This document shows positions 21,754-33,479 of a stretch of DNA of 64,000 nucleotides, piece after piece (positions within the stretch are counted from its first letter, which is position 1; each line of letters starts with the position of its first letter). A program made the position numbers and the translations under genes. This stretch comes from Hyaloperonospora brassicae (Eukaryota; Oomycota; Peronosporomycetes; Peronosporales; Peronosporaceae). Location: contig CANTFL010001283.1 of the NCBI GenBank assembly GCA_947650285.1, forward strand, positions 292,369-356,368. The letters are read 5' to 3'. The notes beneath the pieces were generated by a model. It did not search any database, had not been told where the DNA came from, and was given only the letters and a program-made list of their open reading frames with translations.

Positions 21754-24649
21754 GGCACTTTGCGAAAGGTGTCGCGAGTTGTCGTGGATGACCTTTTATT
21801 AGGAATGTATTGTATTTGATCTCAAAAGATGGATAATATTCAGTACTTTGTACAAAATCCATCTTTGTCCCATCCAACGATGTCAGACTTGTGTTTACAT
21901 CTCGGAAATGGTCGATGCAAGAATAAATCTGATTGTGCGACTTCCGGTCCTGATCTAGGCAGATCATGTCGATCGGACGCAAGCGTCAAATCAATCGCTC
22001 GACTTGATCGATTCACATTAGTTTAATCATGGTCCTTGTTGGCCTGTTTTTGAGAAGAACATGTGAAGGACCTCATCTTGCTGGAAGTTGGGTACTAGCA
22101 ATACCAATGTCAGGCTTGGGCTTTCTTCGAGCAATGCTGTCTCTTTAATGAGCGTCGCATACGAGACACAAATACGAAACGCGAGGGTACACCATCACCA
22201 ATGTAAACGTGTATACCGCCCCCCACCCAAGCATAACAGCTCTACAAAAGGCTATTTACTCTGCTCAATGCCATTGCAAGTTGTTCCGACGGACTTACTT
22301 GACGGACAAGCGACTATGCAAAAAGCTCAGCGGCATACGGCTTTGCTTCTTCATCACATGTGACGCATCAGAGTGTCTTGAAGAGCATCGTAGCTCGCCT
22401 TGGCACCTGCTGGACGGTAGTTGTACCGCATGGTGTGCTTTATGTGGCTATCCTTTACATGCTTGTCGTCCTGTTTATACCGTTTGATTGTAAATTGCAG
22501 GTTGGATGTTCGATTCGTCAATACCACCGCTGTTTCGTACTTATCACATTAAAGTCGAATATATAAGTAGGCAGTTGTTTGTATATAACTAATTATGACA
22601 ACCGGGTTGTAGCTCAATAGCCGATACGATACATGGCAGTAAGTTTCTCAGCTTTACTGACATCGGGCCTTGATTGTAGCTTAATACCTTGTCGCCCTCT
22701 TTCACCTTGCATATAATTAGGATCACGTTGTCAGACACTTCGGGGCCCAGGATACGCATTTTTGATTTATCGGGAGAAAGTCAACCTTGGCGACTGACAT
22801 TTGTGAGGGGTGTATCGCTGTATCCGGGTATACACGTCGAGCACACATTCTTTCATTAGTTAGTTGCCAAAGAGTCGTTCATTCTCAGCACGTATCGTTG
22901 CCAACTGAGTATCGGTTATTTATTTGCCTTCTGTGATGAGCAATCATGTCCTGTTTGAGTTTGCATCTACGAAGACCCTACAAGAACAATTTGAGCTCAG
23001 GCGGAGTCAATCAAGTTATCTTAAGGCTTATCATTTTAAAGGGGAAGTCAGATCCTCCTCATAGGTGCACACGCTTGATACATCACCGGCCAAGCCCATA
23101 TTGCGTCTAGCATATTACATTGGCTTGTTGCCTAATCCTTTCATAGCTTTGCTTGCACGCTTTTTGATATAGGATCGCTCATTTCCGCTTCCGAGCAGCC
23201 AATGTTTTCTTCGTCTATAGATGCTTCTTTCCACGCAAGCATCTATGCTCCAGCCAACTTGCATCGTTCGAGTCCTGGAACTTCGAAGGTGCCTGTTCGT
23301 CTGCTCAGCAACCGCCAACTTGTACCCAACCATAAGATCTACTACGTTGGCTTCTTGTGCATTCTTTCTAACAAGCGGTCCTCGGATGATGTCATCGTAC
23401 TCACTTCCAAGATATTTGGATATAGAAAGAACGCACCAAAATTAAACTTTAGAAGTATTTTATTGAAGAAGGACATGCATCTTCACTTTTAAATGCGTTA
23501 TCCTATACTTGTCGCGTACCTTATGAGTCTTAACGACCGAGAAGTCCTGGTACAGAAAAATTACTAGAATGAACAACCATATATATTCGGCATCAATTAC
23601 TAGTTTGACGAAGCTGTGCCCGCCAAGATTTGCCGGGCAGATATAGATCGTTCATAGATGGCTCACATAGGCATACTAAGAGATGTGCGGCTCGCCGAGA
23701 CCCAGATCGCCGATTCGCGCGTTCTTGCCGACTGCGAGAAGATATTAACCAATGCACTAGAGTGATGTATAGAGAAACGATAGTGACGGGGTCATACATG
23801 TGGGTGCCACAGAGAGATTAGGAGAACAATTGGTTAAAGCACAGAACGTTTAAGTATATGTTAAGTGTTCAGTCCTCCGAGAGATCCCTGTGCGGATAGT
23901 ACTATACCTGCCATTCACTCGCAAACATTATAGCTTGCATCGATTTTGACTGGCAGCCTCAAGAGAATAAGTCGGCCCGGGGTGAGCACTTACTACAAAC
24001 GATAATGAGAGCTTTGTTGAAGGATAAGACGATGAATGAACACAAGATACTGTAAAGGCTTTGTCAAGATACGATCTGGTAAACCTATAAGACGGTATCG
24101 CACATATTCGTCAATCGACGAGACGTTGAGTCTCATATGCGAGCACCGTACTTCTTCTGCTGGGTCGTATCCGCGCCGTCGGCCAATATACAGTGCGTAA
24201 ATCGCCAGCTTTCACCCTTTCGTGTAAGATCACATAATTATCAGAAATAGAAGCTACTGGGCACAGACAGGTTTCATAAGAAATTGGTTGCGAGTGTAGG
24301 AATTTCAACGACATTCGAGTCTCGGAGCAAATACAACACTGACATGTATGCAACGGGACTAAAAGTCCGTCTATTACCTGGACTAGTCTCACATTACGCG
24401 TATTCTCACCACCATTGTCTCGCAGGCTCTCGGATTCGTCCTGTATTATGTACCTATCCCATTTCACCGTTTTGACCCGGAGATTGCTATGTTGTACACT
24501 AAAGCTGTATTTTTTCGATTGGACTCAACAATTCGTCACGACGACACTAAATCCGAACATTTTTTGAAAATACATAACAGTGTCGGACAATCCTCTCTAC
24601 CCTTCCTTCGCGACCAGATAACCGTTTTTGCGTTTCATTGTACTAGTTG
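21754..24649. other. Intergenic, gene-poor
   Basis: About 2.9 kb without a supported gene. Frames of 60-120 codons occur on both strands but overlap one another and show no family features. No tandem repeat, LTR or tRNA was found. The first few hundred bases presumably include the ELL promoter. Confidence 0.5.
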
Positions 24650-25012
24650 TGTTAACAACTATCGTTTTTGACAGGTTTCAAGGTTCAAGTGCTATACCAT
24701 GGGACTGTATCGCCTGATTGGCTGATTACCCTACGACGTGGCATGTAGGACCACGACGGGACGATCGACCAAATGGGACGTGTGGGACAGGGGAATAGAT
24801 GGACAGTTGGGACTGTGAGAGACGGAATCCATGTGACAGGATGTCACCTGGGACAGGAAGAGACGGACACCATGTGTGACTTGACATGGTCAAATTGCAG
24901 TTTCCGTTTCTGGTCATGCATATCGTAGTGTAGAAGGAGGTAGTTCTTAACACTCAATATATTTAACTTTTACTTCCTGCTTCTACTGCGCAAGTGCGCC
25001 TATGTTCAAACA
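24650..25012 (+). repeat. 5' LTR of Copia-2
   Basis: 363 bp, TGTTAACAAC ... GTTCAAACA. It differs from the right LTR in the terminal inverted bases and at about eight internal positions. A methionine codon that opens the gag frame lies inside its last 12 bases (25002); the next in-frame ATG is at 25017, just past the LTR. Confidence 0.95.
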
Positions 25013-25016
25013 ATTT

Positions 25017-28000
25017 ATGAGCCCAACTAAACGTGACGACGGTGCGGCTAGACGAGCTAAAGGAGCACACGTCGTGGTGGTCGACGATCAAGGCAAGGCC
25101 GGTGACGAACATTTGGAAGAAAAGCCGGCAGCGCTTTTGGAGGCGATTAACCAAGTGCTGGTTATGCTAGGGGACCTCTTCGAAAGAATGAATCGTATGG
25201 AGGTCTCCCAGAGAGAGCAAGACAACAAGCATTGGGAGGACTCACCCGAGTCGAGTGTCGCCAGTCGCGAGAGGGAGGTCGGGGCAGGGTTGAAAATTCG
25301 GACCCTGGAGCACACCCCTCCTGAGGGACCTTCAAATGTGTCGCCAGCTACCTACTTCGGTGTTCGGCTACAACAACAGGCAGGTGTTAAGATACCACCT
25401 GCAAGATATGCAGGTCCGGAAGTCAACATGGGTCAGGCACCCGACCACGGTGTATACAGGGCGGGTTTACTTGCGGAATATCATCATGGCATGGGTATCC
25501 CCAAACGAGGATATGTACACCCAGGGCATCCAAGAATTGACATGAGAGACGCACAGCAACGGAAACTCTCGTTGCAACCTTTCGATGGAAAGGAGCTCAA
25601 CCAAGGCCTTGGCTGTGGATTCATGGAGTGGAGAAAGGAATTTGTTCGACAAGTCGGATTTGCAGAACGTGCATGTGGCTTTGTGTGACCAGAGGACATC
25701 AAGGTTGATGTCCTAGGCCAGCACCTAGCTGTAAAAGCGCAAACCTACTATCGTCGTCAGGTGATAACATGGTGGCTTGAAAGCCAAACCCTCGAGCACG
25801 CGATGCAGAGACTGCTACAGACCTTCACAACGAAGATATCACCGGCACAGAGCATAATGTTGTTCACGGCACCCAAGGCACCTCATCGAAACTGGACGGA
25901 CCATTTTCTATACTTGACGGCCGTCAGTGATGCCTGTGAAGGTGCAAACAGTCTTGTGCTGGACAACGTCGTTCACTATGCTGCCCCAAGCATGCGAATG
26001 ACGATGTTGTCCAGATTAGACATCTATTGCAATGACGACATGCGGCAAGCAGAAGAGTTGGCGCAATTTGCCCAATCGACGGAGATAGACACTTACGCGA
26101 AGAATTTTGGACGCGATGTTGTGAACGCTGTTCATCCTGGGAAGGAGTTGAAGGACAAGCCCAATCCAAGATCATCGTCACCACTAACCGATTCCCAGAC
26201 TTGCTTCAGATGTGGAGAAGTAGGACATATTTGGTCGCGGTGCCCAAATTCGAGGAAGGAGTCCTCGGGTGCGAACTTTGTATTCGCAGTAGGCCATGGT
26301 TCGAATCGTTCGCCTGTTCAATGAATTCTCGACAGTGGTTCGAGCAGACACTTGGTCAATGATCCGAGTCTGCTCACCGACCCGACAGATTGTCGAAGTG
26401 AGTGCATGACGGCCGCCACAGGTGGCATCACCATGCAAATACCGTGGACATCCAAGTCGTTGCACTTGGAGTCGTGAACACAGTAAGACTCATCAATGTT
26501 CAGTACGCGGAGAATCTCGAGCGTAACATCCATTCGTACGTATTGCTTGAGGCCAAAGGTTGCGTGCTCGAATATCGAGGAGGGAGGCACGTGTTGTCAT
26601 CTGGTATGGGTGGGACGCCTATCATGGATGTGGAATGTTGCAACAACGTTTTGGCTGTTGCTGTGACGAATCGCAGCGAATGTAGTCCCAAGCCACCACG
26701 AGAGACAATGATGACTGTCATTAATCCACTTGAACATGAATACGTCTCGGACGTTCAGTGTGGTACATTGATGGACTTTCATCGGCGCCTAGGACACCTT
26801 TGTTTCGACACGATTGTCAAGAATTCCAAAGACCCGATATCAGGTATACGATTGACAGATTCGATACGTCAAAAGTGTCTGGCCTATGCCAAGGGGAAGC
26901 AGACCAAGGGAGTTCAGTCGAAGAGAGGAACGGGCATGAATTCACCAATCGACGTGATCGGGGGTGTCATTTGTTCGGATCTTAAGGGTCCCATGAACCC
27001 CCGAGATCGTTTGGGAAATCGGTATATGGTCAATTTCATTGACCGCCGATCAAGTAATTAATGAGTGTTCCTGGCCAAAACGAAAGTTGCAGCTGCGTTG
27101 AAGTTCAAGCTCTTGATGACAAGCTTCGAGCGCGAGTTCAATTGCAAGATTTATGTCTAACGCACCGATGGAGGTGGCGAATATAAAACGCTTGACATTT
27201 TCTGCTCGTTGGAAGGCATCTCGCGTCAATTAAGTGAGGCGAGAAATTACGCGAGCAACGGCAAGGCTGAACCGATGCACCGCACCATCATGAACATGGT
27301 GCGGAGCATGATCTTTGCATCAAAACTGCCGCTCACGTTTCGGGGTGATGCTGCAGAGTACACTTCGTACATACTGAGCCGAAGCAAGACCAAGTGCAAC
27401 CCTGAAAGGCATCGCCCATGTATTTTCTGATGAATAAGGCTACCGTGCTGACAGACATCGTGGTATTTGGGTCGACATGCACTGTGCACAGAGACCCGAC
27501 GAACAAATCACTCGGTGAGCGAGAGAAGGCGGGCATCATCATTGGGCGAGGGAGCGAAACGAAGGGATACAAAGTGTACTATCCCAGTGGATAAGGTGGT
27601 CGTGGTGACCCAACACGCTCAAAGCGTTGAAGCACCACAGGATGACCAAGATGGAAGAAAGACTTATCCTGACCCGGTACGACGTCAGTAGGAGCCAGGA
27701 CATGACCGTCAAGCGGGTGCACGAGATCTTCAAGATGTTGTGAAGCGCGGGAAGAAGGTTCGAATAGGTCTAAAGCAGACATGGACCAGAGATCGCCATG
27801 GCACAAGGTCGACAATGTTGAGTCAAACAAAAATGGCCGAAGCCGATACCTCGGTGGACAGTTGCGACGTGGTGAATGCAGTCATCGAGGAAGGTCCGAA
27901 AAACTACGGTGAGGCGATGAAGAGAAAGCATCACAACCAATGGCACGTGGCCATGACCGAAGAACTGGACGCACTCAAGGCAAATGACGTCTGGGATATC

Positions 28001-29523
28001 GCTGTGTCACCAGGAAATGCACATGTTCTACACAACAAATGGGTCAACAAGACAAAGACCGACGCGAACGGGGAAATCGAGCGGTACAAGGCTCGTTTCA
28101 TCGTTTGCGGAAACGAATAAGTGTTCGGAGTGATCCACACCCTCACGTTCGCAGCTGTCATGGACTTGGGGACGGTAAAGCTGATCCTGATGCTTTCGAG
28201 ACGCTGGAAGGTACCAGCGCGCCAAGGTGATGTACCCAATGCGTAAGTCAAGGCTGAAAAGGAGGAGCACCTGTATATTAACATGAAGGTGCCGAAGGGT
28301 ATGACAGTGAAGAAGAAAGAGATGAAAGAACTGAACGCGAAGACCCCAAATTATCTAGCGTTGATGTTGAAGAAGTCATTATATGCTTAAACAGGTTGGG
28401 CGGCTGTGGGGAAAATTACTCGACTCCAAGCTACGACAAAGCGGGTATCAGCAATGTACCACGGACATGTGCCAAACCTAAGTACAAGGGAAAGACATGC
28501 ACGGTGGTCGGTGTCTACGTGGACGATCTGTTGGTTACAGGCACCGAACAGAGCGCTGCGGATGACTTCTTTAAAGACATGACCTCACTATCGATCAAGG
28601 ATTTGGGGATTGTAAACAAATTACTCGGGCTACATATTGAGCTCGACGACTCGAACGGCTATGTTCTGGATCAAGAACCGACTATCGACTTGCTGTTGAG
28701 GGACTTCGGGATGGGGTCATCCAATGAGGTTCGCAACCCTATCGGAGACGAGTGCAACATGGATGGCGAAGAGGACGCTGAGTACCTACCAGCAGGAGGA
28801 GCGAAGGGGGATCCCAGTGTGAAGTCCTTTCAGTCACTGGTGGGGAGCTTGCTATGGATTGCAAGATGCACACGCCCAGACATTTGTTTTGCAGTGCACA
28901 AGGCAACAAGACAGACTCACAAGCCGACACTTAAGGATTGGAAGACCGCGAAGCGCATTATGCGATACCTCAAGATGTCCAAGGATTCGAAGCTGCACAT
29001 GGGGGTGATGGACAAATGTCAGAGGATGTGCGGGACGAGTGATGGCGCGACGCCGATTTCGCTGCGAGCAAGGTCGACCGTAAGTCGATATCAGGGTGTG
29101 TGCTAACTGTGGATGGTGCTGTGGTTCTTTGGCTGTGCAAGAAGCAATCGGGTGTATCGCTGAGCACGATGGCGGCTGAGATTATCTCAGCGTCGCAAGC
29201 TGGTCGGGAGCTGCTTGGCACAAAAGAACTACTGAGAGAGTTGGAGCTACGCGTACGTGAGCCCATGCCGATGTGGATTGACAACCATGCGGCGATCAAG
29301 CAACTCGAGTCAGAGAAGAGAACCTCGATCGTCAAGCACGTGGAGATACGTTATAAGTTTATATGCCATCACGCGCAGAAAGGAACTGTGATGCCAAGAT
29401 CTGTGCGAACTGATGACATGCTGGTCGACACACTGAAGAAGTCGTTGCCGGCGCCAAGGATGGAGGAGTTGAGGTACATGCTCAAGTTGAAGACCACACA
29501 AGCTAACACCGAGGAGGAGTGTT
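25017..29523 (+). pseudogene. Copia-2 gag-pol, interrupted
   Basis: Gag starts at 25017 (or 25002) and is open to a TGA at 25686. It resumes in a shifted position with the capsid-like region (25761-26200) and a CCHC knuckle C-FR-C-GEVG-H-IWSR-C at about 26203-26245. The protease block ILDSGSSRHLV follows at about 26325, right after a TGA. GAG-pre-integrase (MDFHRRLGHLCF, about 26770) leads into integrase pieces (DLKGPMNPRDRLGNRY; SEARNYASNGKAEPMHRTI at about 27230-27300). Reverse transcriptase starts near 27955 (MTEELDALKANDVWDIA) and has the YVDDLLVTGTEQ box at about 28515. RNase H ends with LPAPRMEELRYML at about 29490. Most domains are readable in long blocks of 120-240 codons, separated by a handful of stops and frame changes, so inactivation looks recent compared with the Copia at 5.7 kb. 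Confidence 0.9.
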
Positions 29524-29882
29524 AGAAACTATCGTGTTTGACAGGTTTCAAGGTTCAAGTGCTATACCATGGGACTGTATCGCCTGATTGGCTGATTACC
29601 CTACGACGTGGCATGTGGGACCACGACGGGACGATCGACCAAATGGGACGTGTGGGACAGGGGAATAGATGGACAGTTGGGACTGTGAGAGACGGAATCC
29701 ATGTGACAGGATGTCACATGGGAAGGGAAGAGACGGACACCATGTGTGACTTGACATGGTCAAGTTGCAGTTTCCGTTTCTGGTCATGCATATCGTAGTG
29801 TAAAAGGAGGTAGTTCTTAACACTCAATATATTTAACTTTTACTTCCTGCTTCTACTGCGCAAGTGCGCCTACGTTCTAACA
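29520..29882 (+). repeat. 3' LTR of Copia-2
   Basis: 363 bp, TGTTAGAAAC ... GTTCTAACA, with perfect terminal inverted bases (TGTTAGAA/TTCTAACA). It is followed at once by the AGTTG target duplication. Confidence 0.95.
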
Positions 29883-29887
29883 AGTTG

Positions 29888-30351
29888 AGACGTTCCATAC
29901 GCTCATGATCGCACTAGTCCAGCTTTCATTATCTGTTACAGCTTTGAAATCGCTTGTAACGAAACGAGCGAGGAGTTGATCTTTAAACATGTTTTACGTT
30001 CTTTTTGTAATACCGATTTCATCTTCTAATTATAAATCTTTGTCTTTGTTCAAAGTATCGAATACCATACCATGAAATCTCCGACCTCCGACACGCTCCG
30101 ACCGGGACAAAGCCAGTACGAAATTGTGTAATAGTGTGCAATTTTGTGTGCACTTTTGTGCTAGCAATGATAAGTGGACAGGGGGATTAAAATATGATTG
30201 ATTGAGGCAAATTGATTTTCCTTGTGTGCGTGTTCAAAACGTAAATATTACGTGCTGATCTGCTTCACTACATCGTGAGTTGTGCCAACGTGTCAATTTA
30301 CCACGACACGTGGACTGTGGACGAGTTGTAAATGATGGGGCTTCAATGTAT
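29888..30351. other. Intergenic
   Basis: AT-rich spacer between Copia-2 and the tandem array. One TG-rich stretch (30120-30165, repeated TTGTGT/TTTTGTG) is the only visible feature. Confidence 0.5.
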
Positions 30352-31056
30352 ATGCACGTGCACCAGTGTCCATTGTACTTATACGCGCGTTATTAACTGC
30401 GCATTGATCGTTATGTTGTATTCAATGACAGGTAAGCAGCTACATGGTGGACTACATGCCGCCCGTGTGCTACCCGGATGACCTGTTCCCGTGCGTAAAT
30501 GGTGCACAACGCGTTTGCTGCGTACGTGCACCCGTGTCCATGTGTATTTATACGCGCGTTATTGACTGCGCATTGATCGTTATGTTGTATTCAATGACAG
30601 GTAAGCAGCTACATGGTGGACTACATGCCGCCCGTGTGCACCGTGTCCATGTGTATTTATACGCGCGTTATTGACTGCGCATTGATCGTTATGTTGTATT
30701 CAATGACAGGTAAGCAGCTACATGGTGGACTACATGCCGCCCGTGTGCTACCCGGATGACCTGTTCCCGTGCGTAAATGGTGCACAACGCGTTTGCTGCG
30801 TACGTGCACCCGTGTCCATGTGTATTTATACGCGCGTTATTGACTGCGCATTGATCGTTATGTTGTATTCAATGACAGGTAAGCAGCTACATGGTGGACT
30901 ACATGCCGCCCGTGTGCACCGTGTCCATGTGTATTTATACGCGCGTTATTGACTGCGCATTGATCGTTATGTTGTATTTAATGACAGGTAAGCAGCTACA
31001 TGGTGGACTACATGCCGCCCGTGTGCTACCCGGATGACCTGTTCCCGGTGCGTAAA
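30352..31056 (+). repeat. Higher-order tandem array, alternating 169/109 bp
   Basis: The landmark GGTAAGCAGCTACATGGTGG begins at 30431, 30600, 30709, 30878 and 30987, so spacings alternate 169, 109, 169, 109 and the higher-order period is 278 bp. Long and short units share a core (TATACGCGCGTTATTGACTGCG ... GACTACATGCCGCCCGTGTG). The long unit adds about 60 bp (CTACCCGGATGACCTGTTCC ... TTGCTGCGTACGTG). The internal 278-bp copies are almost identical, while the first and last are diverged at the outer edges. Each core holds GACAGGTAAGCAG, a good 5' splice-site match. No protein function is proposed. Confidence 0.9.
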
Positions 31057-31308
31057 TGGTGTACATCGTGATACGATATTGTCATGTCCAAGAACATTTT
31101 GAGCGACCTGACCTCGACGATAAAGGATAAGATGGATTGTTGTACTATGATGTATATACGCTGTATCATGAAAGTAAGGACGAGCTAAAGTGTCTCACCG
31201 ATCTTGTTAATATGTACTTGTTGTATTTCTCCTTCTCTAGTGCGGAATCACTCAGCATGTATAAAATGGCGTGAAGACCATCATCTATGGGTACTGCGGG
31301 TTGACTAT
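31057..31308. other. Short spacer 3' of Crypton
   Basis: No feature seen; it probably contains the element's 3' end, which has no recognisable terminal repeat. Confidence 0.4.
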
Positions 31309-33308
31309 CTATCCGATGATGTTTGTAGTATGCGCAGGAGATGGATCTACAATGCGCCCGGTGGCTTGAAGTTTTCTGTATCGTTGAATGTGTTTGCTTA
31401 GATGACCAGCTTTGTGTAGCTTGCGCATGGACTTGAGGACGTTTTGTGCTCCGCGGGCCTTGATGTTGTGGTCGCCAAGAAACGAAAGTAACTGCATTTC
31501 AGCGACATCGCCTAATTCCAACACATCGTCTCGATACTGCGGAGACTTCTCATCAAGCACGAAGCCATCAGCAAGAAACAGTTTCATGAATGCAACGACA
31601 AGTTTGGCGGTGGATTTCGTGTGCTTGCTCGAGCTATCAAACGAATCCCAGAGGCGGGGTTCCTGGGTATACCAACAAAACCAGACGTCCTTCAGGTTTG
31701 TTGACGAGCTCGTTCGGCGACGTTTGGCTGGTGGTTCTTTGTCTTTACCCTCACTTCTTTCATGTGAAGATTTTGGTTGAGCTTTGTTATAGACCTCAGC
31801 TTCAATCATCGAGACGCGAGATTCGAGCCTTTGGTTGACCTTGACTAACTGTTCAATCAATGAAGCTTGACGAAGATATATTGGATGCTTTGTGATGTCA
31901 ATCGTGCTGTCTGAAGCCTTGATGGGATTCGGTGGATCATTTGTCTTCGTGTAGCAGGTTAGATGTGAAGACCAAGCTAGAAGTTCGCTGACGGAGTAAC
32001 CTTGCTGGATTACACACGCTTCCAAACGTGTGACTACAAGTCCGTCTTTCTTTAGCTGCTTCAACGATGGATAATGAATCAGCAGGTAAGTGATAAGCGT
32101 TTAAATCACTTTTTTGCTCACGTTGTATTGTGTAGTCTTGAGCCCTTGAGATGCATTGAAGAGCGCTGTCGCAACAGTTTGTATTTTTGTCTGCGTACTG
32201 GAGTCGAAGACATCAAGTGATAGGAGAGATACGTCGGTATCAAGGTGTCGCCCACTCAAGACCCGGGCAACCTTATGGTCTTCGGAAGCCGTATTAAAAA
32301 CGTACGCGAAGGCCTTGTTTGTCGCTGTCATATTCCAGGCGCCTCGGTCGAAGATCCACTGTACACCCCTCCGCGCCGAAAAGAGTGAGATGTCAAGCGC
32401 TCGGATACGCCAGCTTTTACAGCGACCCGATCAAGAACACGGTTGACGTAGCTGTGTACACCAGGAGCGTTATCTGTGATGTTCTCCTTCTTAGCAGCGG
32501 TGGATAATATATCCTGTGAAGACACCACAGCCTCTGGATCATCGAGCAAATCGATGAGCGGAGTTGCTGGAGCTAATATGGACTGTGAGATAGCCATCTG
32601 CTCAGGAAGTTGACTCAGCACGGATATAGTTGGCGATGAGTGGGTCACGAGGGCGAGAGCTATGGCAAGCAGAGGACATGTGGTGAAGTCTTCGTCCGGG
32701 AAAAGTGAAAGACCTTGCTCTTCAGAGGTTTTAATTCGGATAAATCGGACGAAGAATATGTCGCCCGAGCCGATAGACAGTTTTGCCTTCCGCAGCATTG
32801 TAAGGTCCGATGCACGCCCAAAGAGGTACCAAAGCAAACACAACAGCGCCGCATCTTGGTAGTCAGCACTAGTAACCGCAGTTGAATACAAGTATTCCAT
32901 CATTTTCTTGAGAGCAGACTTTGTGCATGCTGGGGCCTTGTTTACAAACGACCCTGACTCACGCTTCATGCAATGGCGTTCGAGTGTCTGTCCTTTCTTG
33001 AGCAAATTCTTTTCAACCACTGCTCGATGCTGTGGGAACTGCTCCAGCAGCCAATTCTTGGCTTGTCGAAAGTACTGCATGACCGAGTGTCGAGCTAAGA
33101 GCTGTCCCTTTCGGCTTTCCTTGAACGCGAGAAACATGCCAAACTTGTCCATCACAGCTTCTAGTGCGAGAGGTGCCCTTTCGCGCTGCATGCACTGTTG
33201 CAGGTACTCCCAAGTAACCTCCTCCTGCTCGAGGGACTTTAAAAATGAGCGCGCTGCGTTCTCACGGGCACGCTTTGTGTTGGCAGGTGCTAGGTCGGTC
33301 AGACTCAT
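31309..33308 (-). pseudogene. Crypton tyrosine recombinase, broken
   Basis: Minus-strand relic of a Crypton, a DNA transposon that moves with a tyrosine recombinase. From the ATG at 33308 (MSLTDLAPANTKRARENA) the frame runs through an SAM-like N-domain and the catalytic core: GRASDLTMLRK holds the first active-site Arg, and LTSHSFRRGG holds the His-x-x-Arg pair. A frameshift or small deletion follows at about 32353-32376. The matching C-terminal part resumes in another frame (WIFDRGAWNMTATNKAFAYVF), where the Tyr before VF is the likely nucleophile. A TAA (about 32101) then interrupts the C-terminal DNA-binding-like region (IHYPSLKQLKKDG ... to 31309), which includes a bipartite basic stretch AKRRRT. 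Two lesions only, so it died fairly recently. Element ends cannot be fixed because Cryptons lack terminal repeats. Confidence 0.82.
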
Positions 33309-33454
33309 CCTCGGTGGAGATGTTAAAGCTTGGATGTTGTTTGTAAAATATGCGATTGAGTTACCTTTTGTCGGAGATGTCGGAGTTTGAGTGTTATTTT
33401 TCAAATATGCGAATAACTTGGTGTTTGTATAGTGATAACCATAACAGCACTGTT

Positions 33455-33479
33455 CTCTCCGACCTGACACGTCGGAGAG
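33455..33479. other. Perfect 9-bp hairpin upstream of Crypton ORF
   Basis: CTCTCCGAC, seven-base loop CTGACAC, then GTCGGAGAG. It lies about 150 bp upstream of the recombinase ATG. GTCGGAG also occurs twice at 33374-33390 and once near 33624, and CTCCGAC-type copies recur at 30083-30105 on the other side of the element. Confidence 0.6.

Larger units (their letters stand above)
24650..29882 (+). mobile_element. Copia-type LTR retrotransposon, nearly complete
   Basis: Two 363-bp LTRs (24650-25012 and 29520-29882) start TGTTA and end TAACA or AAACA. They are flanked by a perfect 5-bp target duplication AGTTG (24645-24649 and 29883-29887). I count about 11 differences between the LTRs (about 97% identical), so the insertion is fairly young. 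Internal order is Copia: gag with zinc knuckle, protease, integrase, reverse transcriptase, RNase H. A purine run GAGGAGGAG directly precedes the right LTR. The coding part carries several stops and frame changes, so the copy is not autonomous. Confidence 0.95.

Noticed and set aside
22608..22650. tRNA-like string (GGTTGTAGCTCAATAG)
   Set aside because: Resembles a D-arm start, but no anticodon stem, T-arm or acceptor pairing could be found at the right distances.
30444..30952. Two identical 76-codon frames in the tandem array
   Set aside because: They are identical because they lie in identical repeat units; no protein features beyond that.
30352..31056. CRISPR-like array
   Set aside because: Units are long, directly adjoining and without unique spacers; the genome is eukaryotic. 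It is a tandem satellite-type repeat.
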